DNA from: Companilactobacillus versmoldensis DSM 14857 = KCTC 3814
Lineage (GTDB): Bacteria > Bacillota > Bacilli > Lactobacillales > Lactobacillaceae
Length of the DNA: 64,000 bases
Assembly (NCBI RefSeq): GCF_001434295.1
Contig: NZ_AZFA01000001.1
Span: 124,001 to 188,000 of the forward strand
Reading direction: 5' to 3'
Position 1 is the stretch's first letter. Every line of letters begins with the position of its first letter. The notes under the pieces are model-generated. The model saw only the letters and a list, made by a program, of their open reading frames with translations, ran no database searches and was not told the DNA's origin. This document shows positions 52,931 to 61,884 of the stretch, one piece after another. The translations under genes and the position numbers were made by a program.

Positions 52931-53323
52931 ATGACTAGAAGAACCGCTATTGCTGAAACAAATGCTTTCTTGGAGAGATTTATTACTTATCGCTCAGTCT
53001 TTCAAGAATATTTCAAGACTATGCACTTGATTGAAAGTGGTGAAGTCCTCAAGTATGAGACTTACCAACGATTAACTAATAATTTTTTATTGAACGTTAA
53101 AATATATAATCGAGTTTGTTGGGATTTTATTGAGAAACAACAATTGGTAGAAAGCAAAGTCCATAAAAACTTGGACAATTATTTTATAAAGTTAGTTAAG
53201 AGTGTCCAGTGTATGAATCCAACTGATAATCAACTGGATCATAAATCCTTAAAAAAATCACAAATAGAAATAGATCGTGCTGGCCATGATTTTGTGACCG
53301 CATTGAGTAGCAATTTAGGATAA
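52931..53323 (+). CDS. Helical hypothetical protein, 130 residues
   Basis: A predicted all-helical protein (MTRRTAIAETNAFLERFITY, then RLTNNFLLNVKIYNRVCWDF and KVHKNLDNYFIKLVKSVQCM). It has no membrane segment or signal peptide and no recognised family. TTGGAGAG lies before ATG 52931, and a terminator follows. The gene is separate from the prmA operon. Confidence 0.6.
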   Translation: MTRRTAIAETNAFLERFITYRSVFQEYFKTMHLIESGEVLKYETYQRLTNNFLLNVKIYNRVCWDFIEKQQLVESKVHKNLDNYFIKLVKSVQCMNPTDNQLDHKSLKKSQIEIDRAGHDFVTALSSNLG

Positions 53324-53347
53324 AGACGTGTTAAACGTCTTTTTTTT
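53322..53347 (+). terminator. Terminator after 53323
   Basis: AAAGACGT / ACGTCTTT with a GTTAA loop and a T-run, overlapping the stop codon. Confidence 0.88.
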
Positions 53348-53390
53348 GTGGCTCTATTCTAGTAATCTTAAATATAAATGGAGGTAACGC

Positions 53391-54356
53391 ATGAAGTGGA
53401 CAAAAATTAGTGTCGAAATACCTAATGATTTCGACGAAGAAATTATTTCTGATGTTTTGATGAAGGTCGGAGCTACCGGCACAGAAATTATTGATAATGA
53501 CGATTCGTCGGAACATTTACAAGGGAAATATGGTGAAATATATGATCCGCGCCCTCAGTTACCCTTTGTAACCGTCAATGCGTATTTTGAAAAAAATAAA
53601 TTTGAACAAAAGATTATTGATGATTTAACTGAAGAAATCAATAATCTAACCAATTTTGGTTTTGACGTTACTGACGTTGCTGTTAAACAATCTGAAATGG
53701 ATGATGCTGACTGGGAAAATAATTGGAAACAGTATTATCATCCAATTCACATCAGTCGTTATTTAACTGTTGTTCCGCAATGGGTAAAATATCAGCCACA
53801 GCCAAACGAAACGATTATTACGATGGATCCTGGTAAATCATTTGGGACAGGAACACATCCAACGACCTTTACTTGTATGCAAGCCTTAGAATTGATTTTA
53901 GGTGATGCAAGGTCAATGTATGACGTCGGAACAGGCTCAGGGATTCTGTCAATACAGGCCCGTAAATTAGGCGTCAAAGATATTACCGCTTTTGATTTGG
54001 ATCCAGAGGCAGTTGATGCAGCTAAAATGAACTTAAAATTAAATGATGATTGTCAAGATATCGAGGTCTATGAGAACTCCTTACTAGATGGGGTGACAGG
54101 AAAAGTAGATGTTATCGTCGCTAATATATTGGCAGACATTGTTTTAAAATTCGTTCCTGATATTGAATCGCATTTAAATTCTAATGGATTCGTGATCCTT
54201 TCAGGTATAATAAATGAAAAAGAACAACAAATCACTGATGCCATGGTTCAAGAAGGCTTTGAAGTTATCGAAGTCTTTCATTTGAAAGGTTGGTCGACTT
54301 TGATTTGTAAACGTAAATCAGATATCGAGGCACAAAATGGAGCAATACTTCGTTGA
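53391..54356 (+). CDS. prmA: Ribosomal protein L11 methyltransferase
   Basis: PrmA trimethylates ribosomal protein L11. The 321-residue protein begins MKWTKISVEIPNDFDEEIIS and has the methyltransferase motif I MYDVGTGSGILSIQARKLG, AFDLDPEAVDAAKMN, and VDVIVANILADIVLKF (NPPY-like N-I-L-A). The GTFGTGxHPTT element is seen as SFGTGTHPTTFTCMQAL. GGAGG lies before ATG 53391. It overlaps rsmE by 20 bases, a translationally coupled pair known in many Bacillota. Confidence 0.95.
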   Translation: MKWTKISVEIPNDFDEEIISDVLMKVGATGTEIIDNDDSSEHLQGKYGEIYDPRPQLPFVTVNAYFEKNKFEQKIIDDLTEEINNLTNFGFDVTDVAVKQSEMDDADWENNWKQYYHPIHISRYLTVVPQWVKYQPQPNETIITMDPGKSFGTGTHPTTFTCMQALELILGDARSMYDVGTGSGILSIQARKLGVKDITAFDLDPEAVDAAKMNLKLNDDCQDIEVYENSLLDGVTGKVDVIVANILADIVLKFVPDIESHLNSNGFVILSGIINEKEQQITDAMVQEGFEVIEVFHLKGWSTLICKRKSDIEAQNGAILR

Positions 54357-55089
54357 TCAACGCATTGAAAATTCGCAGTTGATCCTAGATGACAAGGAAC
54401 AGTACCGTCACATTATTACAGTTTTACGCCACAAAGTAGGTGATGAACTCTATTTCGTTGATAACACTCGAAAACTTTTTCAAGCTAAGTTAGTTGATAT
54501 TCAACCTGAGAAAGCAATTTTTGAGGTAGTAGAAAGTAAGCTGTCAATGACCGAATTACCAGTAGACGTGACAATAGCATGCTCGTTGTCTAAGAAAGAT
54601 AAGATAGAATGGATCACCCAGAAAGCGACCGAATTAGGAGCTGTCAAGATTGTCTTTTTCCGTTCTCGCTACTCGATTATGAATTGGAAGAACAACGTCG
54701 TTGATAAAAAAGTTTCTCGCCTGCAAGAAATTGCCAAAAATGCCGCCCAACAATCAAAACGTCGAGTGATTCCAGAAGTAAGTTATTTAAGTGACCTTGA
54801 CCAATTGAATAACGTTTCTAATGATTTGAAATTAGTAGCTTACGAGGAGTCTGCTAAAGAAGGCGAGACTAGTATTTTGGCTCAACAATTACAAAAAGTC
54901 GGTGTTAATTCAATCATCGGTGTGTTTGGACCAGAAGGTGGTTTCTCAAATGAAGAGTTTCAAAGCTTAGTAGATCACGGTTATCAGTCAATTGGATTGG
55001 GACCGAGGATCTTGCGAGCAGAAACTGCTCCTCTATACTTATTATCAGTGATATCCTATAATTATGAATTACGAATGAATGAGGAATAA
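54337..55089 (+). CDS. rsmE: 16S rRNA m3U1498 methyltransferase RsmE
   Basis: RsmE methylates U1498 of 16S rRNA. The 250-residue SPOUT protein has the N-terminal PUA-like part (EQYFVDQRIENSQLILD...HIITVLRHKVGDELYFVD), and the knotted domain with QKATELGAVKIVFF, NAAQQSKRRVIPEV and the AdoMet motif IGVFGPEGGFSNEEF followed by LGPRILRAETAPL. Its ATG overlaps prmA by 20 bases. A small membrane gene follows immediately. Confidence 0.95.
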   Translation: MEQYFVDQRIENSQLILDDKEQYRHIITVLRHKVGDELYFVDNTRKLFQAKLVDIQPEKAIFEVVESKLSMTELPVDVTIACSLSKKDKIEWITQKATELGAVKIVFFRSRYSIMNWKNNVVDKKVSRLQEIAKNAAQQSKRRVIPEVSYLSDLDQLNNVSNDLKLVAYEESAKEGETSILAQQLQKVGVNSIIGVFGPEGGFSNEEFQSLVDHGYQSIGLGPRILRAETAPLYLLSVISYNYELRMNEE

Positions 55090-55428
55090 ATGTTGAAGAA
55101 TTTTTGGACTATCGTTAAAAGATCTAAAACGACGTATATCGCGTTGATCTCTATCCTGTTGGTATTTATCATGCCAATACTGTTTAATTTATTTAACTTA
55201 GGTAGAACGAATCGCATCGTTTATCTGTTTTTTGTAATCAACATTATTTTTTCAGTCTTTATGGGCTGGTTTGTTAAAAAATATTCATTAGCATTTTATA
55301 ATTTAGTAATTTTCCCAATTATTTTTGTAATCAGCGTATTTGCAAAATATGGGCGTTACGGGTATTTTTTAGCTGGTATATACTTGATCCTAAGTATTTT
55401 AGTTTATTTTTTATTTGATGATAAATAA
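55090..55428 (+). CDS. Four-helix membrane protein of unknown function
   Basis: A 112-residue protein of mostly hydrophobic segments: ISILLVFIMPILFNLF; YLFFVINIIFSVFMGWFV; LVIFPIIFVISVFAKY; LAGIYLILSILVYFLF. ATG 55090 lies directly after the rsmE stop, with GAGGAA upstream, so it is co-translated with rsmE. No family is recognised. A terminator follows. Confidence 0.65.
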   Translation: MLKNFWTIVKRSKTTYIALISILLVFIMPILFNLFNLGRTNRIVYLFFVINIIFSVFMGWFVKKYSLAFYNLVIFPIIFVISVFAKYGRYGYFLAGIYLILSILVYFLFDDK

Positions 55429-55471
55429 TAGATTGAATTTTAATATTTAATACATGATAATGATATACAAG

Positions 55472-55495
55472 AAAAGCACTCTTTGAGTGCTTTTT
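55472..55495 (+). terminator. Terminator before rel
   Basis: AAAAGCACTC / GAGTGCTTTT with a TTT loop, ending in T and A; it lies 27 bases before the rel start. Confidence 0.88.
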
Positions 55496-55521
55496 ATTGT
55501 AAGAAAGAGGGAGTGAATAGG

Positions 55522-57759
55522 ATGAAAAAAAGAGAAGATTATACTCCTGAAGAAGTCCTGGATATTTGCCGGAAGTACATGAATAAAGAACATGTCGAGT
55601 TTGTCAATAAAGCATATAATTTTGCTGCCTATGTTCATAAGGAACAAAAGCGCGCTACAGGCGAACCATATATTATTCATCCTACTCAAGTGGCTCAGAT
55701 TCTAGTTTCACTTAGAATGGACCCTTATACAGTTGCTGCTGGTTATTTACATGATGTCGTTGAAGATACCAACATCACTTTGGGTGATGTTAATGAATTG
55801 TTTGGCGATCAAGTGGCTACCATCGTTGATGGTGTCACCAAAATCAGTAAATACAAATATCATTCACATCAAGAACTGCTAGCAGAAAATCATCGGAAGA
55901 TGTTGATTGCTACTGCTAAGGATTTACGGGTCATCATGGTCAAATTAGCTGACCGCTTGCACAATATGCGGACTTTGAAGGCGTTACGCCCTGATAAACA
56001 AAGACGAATAGCTACTGAGACCTTAGAGATCTATGCTCCCTTAGCTGACCGCTTAGGTATCAGTCGAATCAAGTGGGAATTGGAAGATCTTTCATTACAA
56101 TACATAAATCCCCAACAGTATTACCGGATCGTTCACTTGATGAATAGTAAAAGAGAGCAACGGGAAGGTTATATTGCAGAGGCCATCAAATATATCCGCA
56201 CGAGTGTCGATTCATTAGGGATCAAATATGAAATCTATGGACGTCCCAAACATATTTATTCAATTTATAAGAAAATGCGTGACAAGCATAAACAATTTTC
56301 CGAATTATATGATCTTTTAGCAATTCGGATCGTCGTCGATACTGTTAAAGATTGTTATGCTGTGCTGGGTTCGATCCACTCCAAGTGGAAACCAATCCCC
56401 GGAAGATTCAAAGATTACATTGCCGTTCCCAAAACTAATGGATATCAATCTTTGCAAACAACGATCATTGGACCAGGTGGTCAACCACTAGAAGTGCAAA
56501 TCAGAACTCATAAGATGCATGATGTGGCTGAATATGGTGTGGCTGCTCACTGGGCATATAAAGAAGGCAATTTCAAAGGTGTCCATCTAGATGAAGATGA
56601 ACAGAAGATCGATGTTTTCCGTGAAATCTTAGAATTACAAGAAAACTCTGATAATGCCGCGGATTTTATGAAGTCAGTCAAAGGTGAGATCTTTAACGAC
56701 CGTGTCTACGTTTTTACTCCTCAAGGTGAAGTTATTGAGTTACCAAAGGGCTCAGTTCCGCTCGATTTTGGTTTTCAAGTTCATACGGAGGTCGGAGCTC
56801 ATTCGATTGGTGCAAAAGTCAACGGTCGGATGGTGCCATTGAATTATCAACTTAAAAATGGCGACATCGTTGAAATGTTGACATCTGCAAATGCTAAACC
56901 AAGTCGTGATTGGGTCAAGTTAGTTTATACTACCAGGGCCCGCAACAAGATCAAGCGTTATTTTCGGGTCAAAGATCGCCAAGAGAATATTTCTCTTGGA
57001 AAAGAATTGATCGAATCGGAATTGAAGAATCAATCTTTGTCACCTAATAAATATATGGACAAGAGTCATATTGAAGAAGTGATGAAACGATTCAGTTATA
57101 CTGACTCTGAAGAATTGTTCAATTCGGTCGGTTACGGTGAGTTATCACCACTGAATGTGGTTCATAAATTGATCAGTGAAGATCCGGATAATAAAAAAGA
57201 GACCGAAAGAAAAGAGCTCGAAGAGAAAGTTATTTCTGATGATGACTCTAAGAATTCTAAGGTCCCTAATGAGCATGTACAAAATAAGCTCAAAAAAGAG
57301 CGTAGTGATGCTAACAACAGTATTTCAGTGGAAGGTATCGACAACTTACTGATTCGTCTTGGCAAATGTTGTAATCCGATCCCTGGTGATGACATTGTTG
57401 GCTATATCACTAAAGGAAGAGGTCTAACGATCCATCGTGCTGATTGTCCGAATGTTCAAAGTGAAGAAGCGAAGAAACGTTTCGTAGAAGTTAGTTGGGA
57501 CAATGTCACTGTTGACAAACGATACATAGCTGAACTGGATATTTATGGTTTCAACCGTAATGGTTTGTTGAACGATGTTTTACAAGTTATCAACTCGACG
57601 ACTAATTCGCTCAATAATGTAAATGGCAGACTCGATAAAGACAAAATGGCCATTATCCACGTTAGCGTCGGTGTCAATAACAAAGCACATCTCGATAAGA
57701 TTATTTCACGTTTGAATAGTGTTCCCGATGTATATCAAGTAAAAAGGACGATTGAATAG
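55522..57759 (+). CDS. rel: (p)ppGpp synthetase/hydrolase Rel
   Basis: The long RelA/SpoT-type enzyme of the stringent response, 745 residues. The HD hydrolase domain shows YLHDVVEDTNITL and VKLADRLHNMRTLKAL; the synthetase domain shows RFKDYIAVPKTNGYQSLQT. A TGS domain (VYVFTPQGEVIELPKGSVPLDF), a zinc-finger-like CCNPIPGDDIVGY and a C-terminal ACT domain follow. ATG 55522 is chosen behind AGGGAGTGAATAGG. dtd follows one base later, a widespread pairing. Confidence 0.96.
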   Translation: MKKREDYTPEEVLDICRKYMNKEHVEFVNKAYNFAAYVHKEQKRATGEPYIIHPTQVAQILVSLRMDPYTVAAGYLHDVVEDTNITLGDVNELFGDQVATIVDGVTKISKYKYHSHQELLAENHRKMLIATAKDLRVIMVKLADRLHNMRTLKALRPDKQRRIATETLEIYAPLADRLGISRIKWELEDLSLQYINPQQYYRIVHLMNSKREQREGYIAEAIKYIRTSVDSLGIKYEIYGRPKHIYSIYKKMRDKHKQFSELYDLLAIRIVVDTVKDCYAVLGSIHSKWKPIPGRFKDYIAVPKTNGYQSLQTTIIGPGGQPLEVQIRTHKMHDVAEYGVAAHWAYKEGNFKGVHLDEDEQKIDVFREILELQENSDNAADFMKSVKGEIFNDRVYVFTPQGEVIELPKGSVPLDFGFQVHTEVGAHSIGAKVNGRMVPLNYQLKNGDIVEMLTSANAKPSRDWVKLVYTTRARNKIKRYFRVKDRQENISLGKELIESELKNQSLSPNKYMDKSHIEEVMKRFSYTDSEELFNSVGYGELSPLNVVHKLISEDPDNKKETERKELEEKVISDDDSKNSKVPNEHVQNKLKKERSDANNSISVEGIDNLLIRLGKCCNPIPGDDIVGYITKGRGLTIHRADCPNVQSEEAKKRFVEVSWDNVTVDKRYIAELDIYGFNRNGLLNDVLQVINSTTNSLNNVNGRLDKDKMAIIHVSVGVNNKAHLDKIISRLNSVPDVYQVKRTIE

Positions 57760-57760
57760 T

Positions 57761-58198
57761 ATGAAAGTAGTGATTCAACGAGTATCACAAGCTCAAGTTT
57801 CAGTCGCTGACAAAGTCCTTGGTCAAATTGATCAAGGACTTTGTTTGCTAGTGGGCATTGCCGATACAGATGACCAAGAGACAATTGAATATGTAGCAAG
57901 AAAAGTTGCCAATATGCGGATTTTTTCAGATGAAGCTGGCAAAATGAATCTGTCTGTCAAAGATGTTTCGGGCAGTATTTTATCAGTGTCGCAATTCACC
58001 TTGTATGCAGATACGAAACATGGCAATCGACCAAGTTTCACTAATGCTGGTGATTATGAAGAATCTAAAAAGAAGTATCAACAATTTAATAAAGCATTAG
58101 AACAACATGACTTGACGGTTGAAACCGGTGAGTTCGGTGCTGACATGCAAGTCCAATTGACAAATGATGGGCCTGTAACAATAATAATGGAGCGTTAA
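57761..58198 (+). CDS. dtd: D-aminoacyl-tRNA deacylase
   Basis: Dtd removes D-amino acids (and Gly) from tRNA. The 145-residue protein starts MKVVIQRVSQAQVSV and shows SVSQFTLYADTKHGNRPSFTNA and the NDGPVTIIMER tail with the GP motif. It begins a base after the rel stop, probably by translational coupling, since its only purine-rich site (AAGGA) is inside rel. A HAD gene starts a base after its stop. Confidence 0.95.
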   Translation: MKVVIQRVSQAQVSVADKVLGQIDQGLCLLVGIADTDDQETIEYVARKVANMRIFSDEAGKMNLSVKDVSGSILSVSQFTLYADTKHGNRPSFTNAGDYEESKKKYQQFNKALEQHDLTVETGEFGADMQVQLTNDGPVTIIMER

Positions 58199-58199
58199 A

Positions 58200-58838
58200 A
58201 TGACGAGTATAGTGTGGGATTTTGATGGGACGATTGCCAATAGTTATCCAGGGATGGTCATAGCTGTTCAGCAATCTTTGAAAGAGAACTTTCAATTAGA
58301 GTTTTCGAAAGATACGATTTACCACGATATCAAGAAAACATCCATCAGAAATTATGTAACCGAATTATTTAGGGATAAAGTTCATTCTGAAGATGAGCTA
58401 AAAAAGAATGTTGACATTTTTTATCACGACTACAAATTTTTGGAAAAAAACAATCAAGACAAGACCAATCTCTTGCCACATGCTAAAAGTACTTTTGCAG
58501 AATTAAAACAAGCAGGTTTTCAGCAATTTTTAGTCACACATCGTGATGAATCGATTTATCAATTAGCCAAAACTTTAGAAATTGAAGACTACTTCACTGA
58601 GATCGTCAGTGTGGAAAAAGATTTCCGCAGGAAACCTGACTCACACATGTTGGATTATCTGATTGAGAAGTATCACTTAGATAAGAGTAATTTGTGGGTC
58701 ATTGGCGATCGTCAGATCGATATTGATTTTGGTAGATCAGTTTCTGCTAAAACTATTTTGTTGACTGATCAAAATGTTGATTTAGGCCAAGATAAAACAA
58801 TCACTGATTTAAACCAAGTTTTGTCAGTTATCAAATAA
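58200..58838 (+). CDS. HAD-superfamily hydrolase, phosphoglycolate-phosphatase-like
   Basis: A 212-residue haloacid dehalogenase-type phosphatase. Motif I is IVWDFDGTIANSYPGM; motif II is near FLVTHRDES; motif III/IV shows the Lys in FRRKPDSHML and GDRQIDIDFGRS. Cap domain type C1. It is translationally coupled to dtd (1-base gap). The substrate is unassigned. Confidence 0.87.
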   Translation: MTSIVWDFDGTIANSYPGMVIAVQQSLKENFQLEFSKDTIYHDIKKTSIRNYVTELFRDKVHSEDELKKNVDIFYHDYKFLEKNNQDKTNLLPHAKSTFAELKQAGFQQFLVTHRDESIYQLAKTLEIEDYFTEIVSVEKDFRRKPDSHMLDYLIEKYHLDKSNLWVIGDRQIDIDFGRSVSAKTILLTDQNVDLGQDKTITDLNQVLSVIK

Positions 58839-58847
58839 ATTTTTGCA

Positions 58848-58880
58848 GCAAAAAAGCTCGACCAAATGGTCGAGCTTTTT
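58848..58880. terminator. Bidirectional terminator
   Basis: AAAAAGCTCGACC / GGTCGAGCTTTTT with an AAAT loop, between the HAD gene and the convergent amidase gene. Confidence 0.92.
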
Positions 58881-58883
58881 GAT

Positions 58884-60188
58884 TTATTGGAAATAGTTTT
58901 TCAATCCAGCGGTAACTGCATTGGCAACTTGTTCCTTGTATTTTTCAGAATTGATGTGCTTATAGTCAGATTTAGAATTGATATAACCTAATTCAAGTAA
59001 GACTGAAGGTTGACTATTGTAATGCAAGACGTAAAGATCATTTTGTTGGGTACCACGATTATTGATCTTGATACTCTTTAATTGGTCATTCAATGAAGTT
59101 GCTAACTTACCATCTTTATTCTTTTGATAATAATAAGTCGTGACACCTGAACCAGAATTAGCGGATGAACTAGAATCAAAATGCAAACTAATGAAGGCAT
59201 CAGCCTCAATCTTACTAGAAAGTCGAGCTCGGTCACCTAATGATTTGGTCGTATCTGAATCTCTAGTTAAAATTACCCGAGCACCAGTTTGTTCAAGCTT
59301 TTGCTTGATTGCTTGTGCATATTCCAAGGTAAATTTCTTTTCGTAAGTATCTTTTTTCGACTCAGCACCAACGTCACTGCCACCATGTCCAGGATCGATT
59401 ACGATAGTTGCTTCAGAAATGTTTGTTGCAGCTGACTTGATGGGGTCCTTAGTACCGGAAACTGTAACTACCCAGCTAGCAACGTAGCCAACTGAACCAT
59501 CTTTATCACGAACTTTATACCATTTACCAGTTTTACCTAAATAATCAAAAGTCTTACCAACGTTGACTGATTTAATCACTCGGCCGCTAGAGTTGGGTTC
59601 GATCCGCATCTTCGTACTTGGTTGAGTAACTGTAACAGTCTTGACGTCATTGCTATTGGAAGAACTACCAGCATTAGTTTCACCAGCAGTTTGTTGAGTG
59701 CCTTGAATGAAGTCACTCTTGATCCAACCAGCGGTACCTTTATAAAGAATCTGTGTCCAGTCGTTTTCTTGATACATGATCGAGACTTTTTGCGATTGGG
59801 AGACAGTTCCTAGGACAGAACTGGTTACGCTAGCATTTTTGAAGACTGTCGTGTTTTGAACTTTAATGATCCCGACTTTATTGGTGGTTGAACTAACAGT
59901 CGTATTATCCAGTAACCAGCTGGCGACCCAACCAATTTTATCACCTGATAATCGAACCTCATACCACTTGTTTTTTTCGCTAATGATTGATAATTTATCG
60001 CCTTTTTTTACTTGTCCCATATTTGCATATGAAAGTCCTGGTCCGATTCTAACGTTGACAGAATCAGATTTGACAATAACTGAATTAGCGTTAGCTAGTG
60101 CAACTGATGACCAGCTTGATATACAAAGTAGGATGATGACGGCGACAATGATTTTATATTTACGGAGAAATGCGATTATTTTTTTCAT
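58884..60188 (-). CDS. N-acetylmuramoyl-L-alanine amidase with SH3b repeats
   Basis: A 434-residue secreted peptidoglycan hydrolase. Signal anchor MKKIIAFLRKYKIIVAVIIL is followed by three bacterial SH3 domains: ~50-108 (VNVRIGPGLSYANMGQVKKG), ~112-170 and ~190-250 (KMRIEPNSSGRVIKSVNVGK). An amidase_3 catalytic domain (~265-434) carries VIDPGHGGSDVGAES (zinc His), FISLHFDSSSS (His) and LLELGYINSKSD (Glu). ATG 60188 follows AAGGAAGGA; the frame runs 39 bases further without a site. It cleaves the amide between MurNAc and L-Ala, for cell separation or turnover. Confidence 0.92.
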   Translation of the reverse strand: MKKIIAFLRKYKIIVAVIILLCISSWSSVALANANSVIVKSDSVNVRIGPGLSYANMGQVKKGDKLSIISEKNKWYEVRLSGDKIGWVASWLLDNTTVSSTTNKVGIIKVQNTTVFKNASVTSSVLGTVSQSQKVSIMYQENDWTQILYKGTAGWIKSDFIQGTQQTAGETNAGSSSNSNDVKTVTVTQPSTKMRIEPNSSGRVIKSVNVGKTFDYLGKTGKWYKVRDKDGSVGYVASWVVTVSGTKDPIKSAATNISEATIVIDPGHGGSDVGAESKKDTYEKKFTLEYAQAIKQKLEQTGARVILTRDSDTTKSLGDRARLSSKIEADAFISLHFDSSSSANSGSGVTTYYYQKNKDGKLATSLNDQLKSIKINNRGTQQNDLYVLHYNSQPSVLLELGYINSKSDYKHINSEKYKEQVANAVTAGLKNYFQ

Positions 60189-60440
60189 ATAAAATCCTTC
60201 CTTTTGTCGCGTTTTATATAATTTCACATTGTCTTATAAACTATATTACTAAAAGTTTTGACAATTGTCCGAATTGTCATCAATATTTATAGGAAACTTG
60301 AAAAGTTTACCACATTTGATGGTATTAATTTATCGCTTGATGAATTTAATTCATAAAAGAGTGAATGGAAACGGATACAGTTATAATCAAGCTTGACATT
60401 TCGGGCCAACTTGATTAGTTTATAAATATATATTTCTTAA
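60189..60440 (+). other. Intergenic region before the hisS leader
   Basis: No gene. A TTGACA lies at 60393-60398 but without an ideal -10 (TATAAA at 60421 is 22 bases away); TATAAT lies at 60382. The promoter for the T-box leader is probably here. The minus-strand amidase promoter must also be here but was not resolved. Confidence 0.45.
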
Positions 60441-60595
60441 TCAAACAACATTTACTTTACAGAGAACCTGAAGGCTGAGATCAGGTAGTAAACATTTGAG
60501 TGACGTTACACAAACGTATGGCAGGCGTTAACTGTAGAAACAAACTAGGTGGTACCGTGCCAAGAGCACCCTTGTCTTTAAAGACAGGGGTGCTT
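60441..60595 (+). promoter_or_regulatory. T-box riboswitch leader of hisS-aspS
   Basis: The conserved T-box core AGGTGGTACCGTG is at 60547-60559, followed by a hairpin. Stem I is seen as TCAAA / TTTGA, TTTACT / AGTAAA and ACCTGA / TCAGGT with the AGAGA bulge; the base triplet CAT (60493-60495) in the internal loop fits a His specifier codon. The TGGT in the core would pair with ACCA of uncharged tRNA-His. GGTG (60548-60551) can pair with CACC (60567-60570) to form the antiterminator. The system would raise hisS-aspS expression when His-tRNA is uncharged. Confidence 0.85.
60565..60594 (+). terminator. Hairpin of the T-box leader
   Basis: A 15-bp arm pair, AGCACCCTTGTCTTT / AAAGACAGGGGTGCT (one wobble), is directly adjoined. 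It is followed by TAAAAAAGGAG and not by a T-run, so it is not a typical intrinsic terminator. Confidence 0.6.
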
Positions 60596-60612
60596 AAAAA
60601 AGGAGTAAACCA

Positions 60613-61884
60613 ATGCGCTATCAAAAGCCAAAGGGGACCATGGATATTTTGCCAGGTGAGTCCCAAAAGTGGCAATACATCGAAGATGTAGCCCAAAAAG
60701 TTTTTAATCGTTACCGTTTTTCGGAGATCAGAACACCGATTTTTGAATCATATGAAGTTTTCGAAAGATCATCAGGTGACACATCAGATATCGTTTCGAA
60801 AGAAATGTATGACTTCAAGGATAAGGGTGACCGTCATCTTGCATTACGTCCTGAAGGGACAGCCGGCGTAGTTAGAGCTTATGTTGAAAACAAGTTATAT
60901 GGGCCAGAACATATCAAACCATATAAAGTTTGGTATAAGGGTCCAATGTTTAGATATGAACGTCCACAATCTGGTCGTCAAAGACAATTCCATCAAATTG
61001 GTGTCGAAGCTTTTGGTTCAGATTCACCAGAATTAGATGCTGAGATCATCTCAATGGGATTAGAATTTTTAGGTCAACTTGGCGTTAAGAACTTGAAAGT
61101 TGCTATCAACACTTTAGGTGATCCAGAGTCACGTCAAAATTATCATCAAGCATTAGTTGATTATTTCACACCATTCAAAGATCAATTGAGCGATGATTCA
61201 AAGATCCGTTTGGATAAAAATCCTTTACGTATTTTAGATAGTAAAGATAAAAACGACCAAAAGATTGTTGAAAATGCTCCTTCGATTTTGGATTATTTAA
61301 ACGACGAATCACAGTCACGTTTTGAGTATTTAAAGTCATTACTAGATGATCTGAATGTCAACTATGAAGTTGACCATACAATGGTACGTGGTCTCGATTA
61401 CTACAACCATACGATCTTTGAATTCATGGTCACTGATCCGGCTTTTAATAATAAAGAAATCACCGTCTTAGCTGGCGGTAGATATAACGGTTTAGTTTCA
61501 GAATTGGGTGGACCAGAAACACCAGGTATCGGATTTGGATTAGGTGTTGAAAGACTACTCTTACTTTTAGATGATAATTTGAATTTGACTTCTGACTTAG
61601 ATGTTTATCTAGTAACGATTGGCCAAAAAGCTGAACAAGCTTCAGTTAAAATCTTATCTAAGTTACGTGCAGCTGGTTTTTCTGCCGATAAGGATTATTT
61701 GCAACGTAAGACTAAGGCTCAATTTAAGACAGCTAACAATTTGAATGCAAAATATACAGTCACAATTGGTGACAATGAATTAGAAAATGATACAGCTAAC
61801 GTCAAGAACATGGCTACTGGTGATGAACATCCAGTGTCATTGGAAAAATTAGCTGACGAGCTAAAACGAATCGAGGACAAATAA
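60613..61884 (+). CDS. hisS: Histidyl-tRNA synthetase
   Basis: Class II synthetase charging tRNA-His. The 423-residue protein starts [20 protein letters not shown] and shows motif 2 ([27 protein letters not shown] region) and the His-specific [13 protein letters not shown]. The C-terminal anticodon-binding domain follows. AAAAGGAG precedes ATG 60613, preceded by a T-box. Its TAA overlaps the ATG of aspS by one base, the classical hisS-aspS pair. Confidence 0.97.
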   Translation: MRYQKPKGTMDILPGESQKWQYIEDVAQKVFNRYRFSEIRTPIFESYEVFERSSGDTSDIVSKEMYDFKDKGDRHLALRPEGTAGVVRAYVENKLYGPEHIKPYKVWYKGPMFRYERPQSGRQRQFHQIGVEAFGSDSPELDAEIISMGLEFLGQLGVKNLKVAINTLGDPESRQNYHQALVDYFTPFKDQLSDDSKIRLDKNPLRILDSKDKNDQKIVENAPSILDYLNDESQSRFEYLKSLLDDLNVNYEVDHTMVRGLDYYNHTIFEFMVTDPAFNNKEITVLAGGRYNGLVSELGGPETPGIGFGLGVERLLLLLDDNLNLTSDLDVYLVTIGQKAEQASVKILSKLRAAGFSADKDYLQRKTKAQFKTANNLNAKYTVTIGDNELENDTANVKNMATGDEHPVSLEKLADELKRIEDK

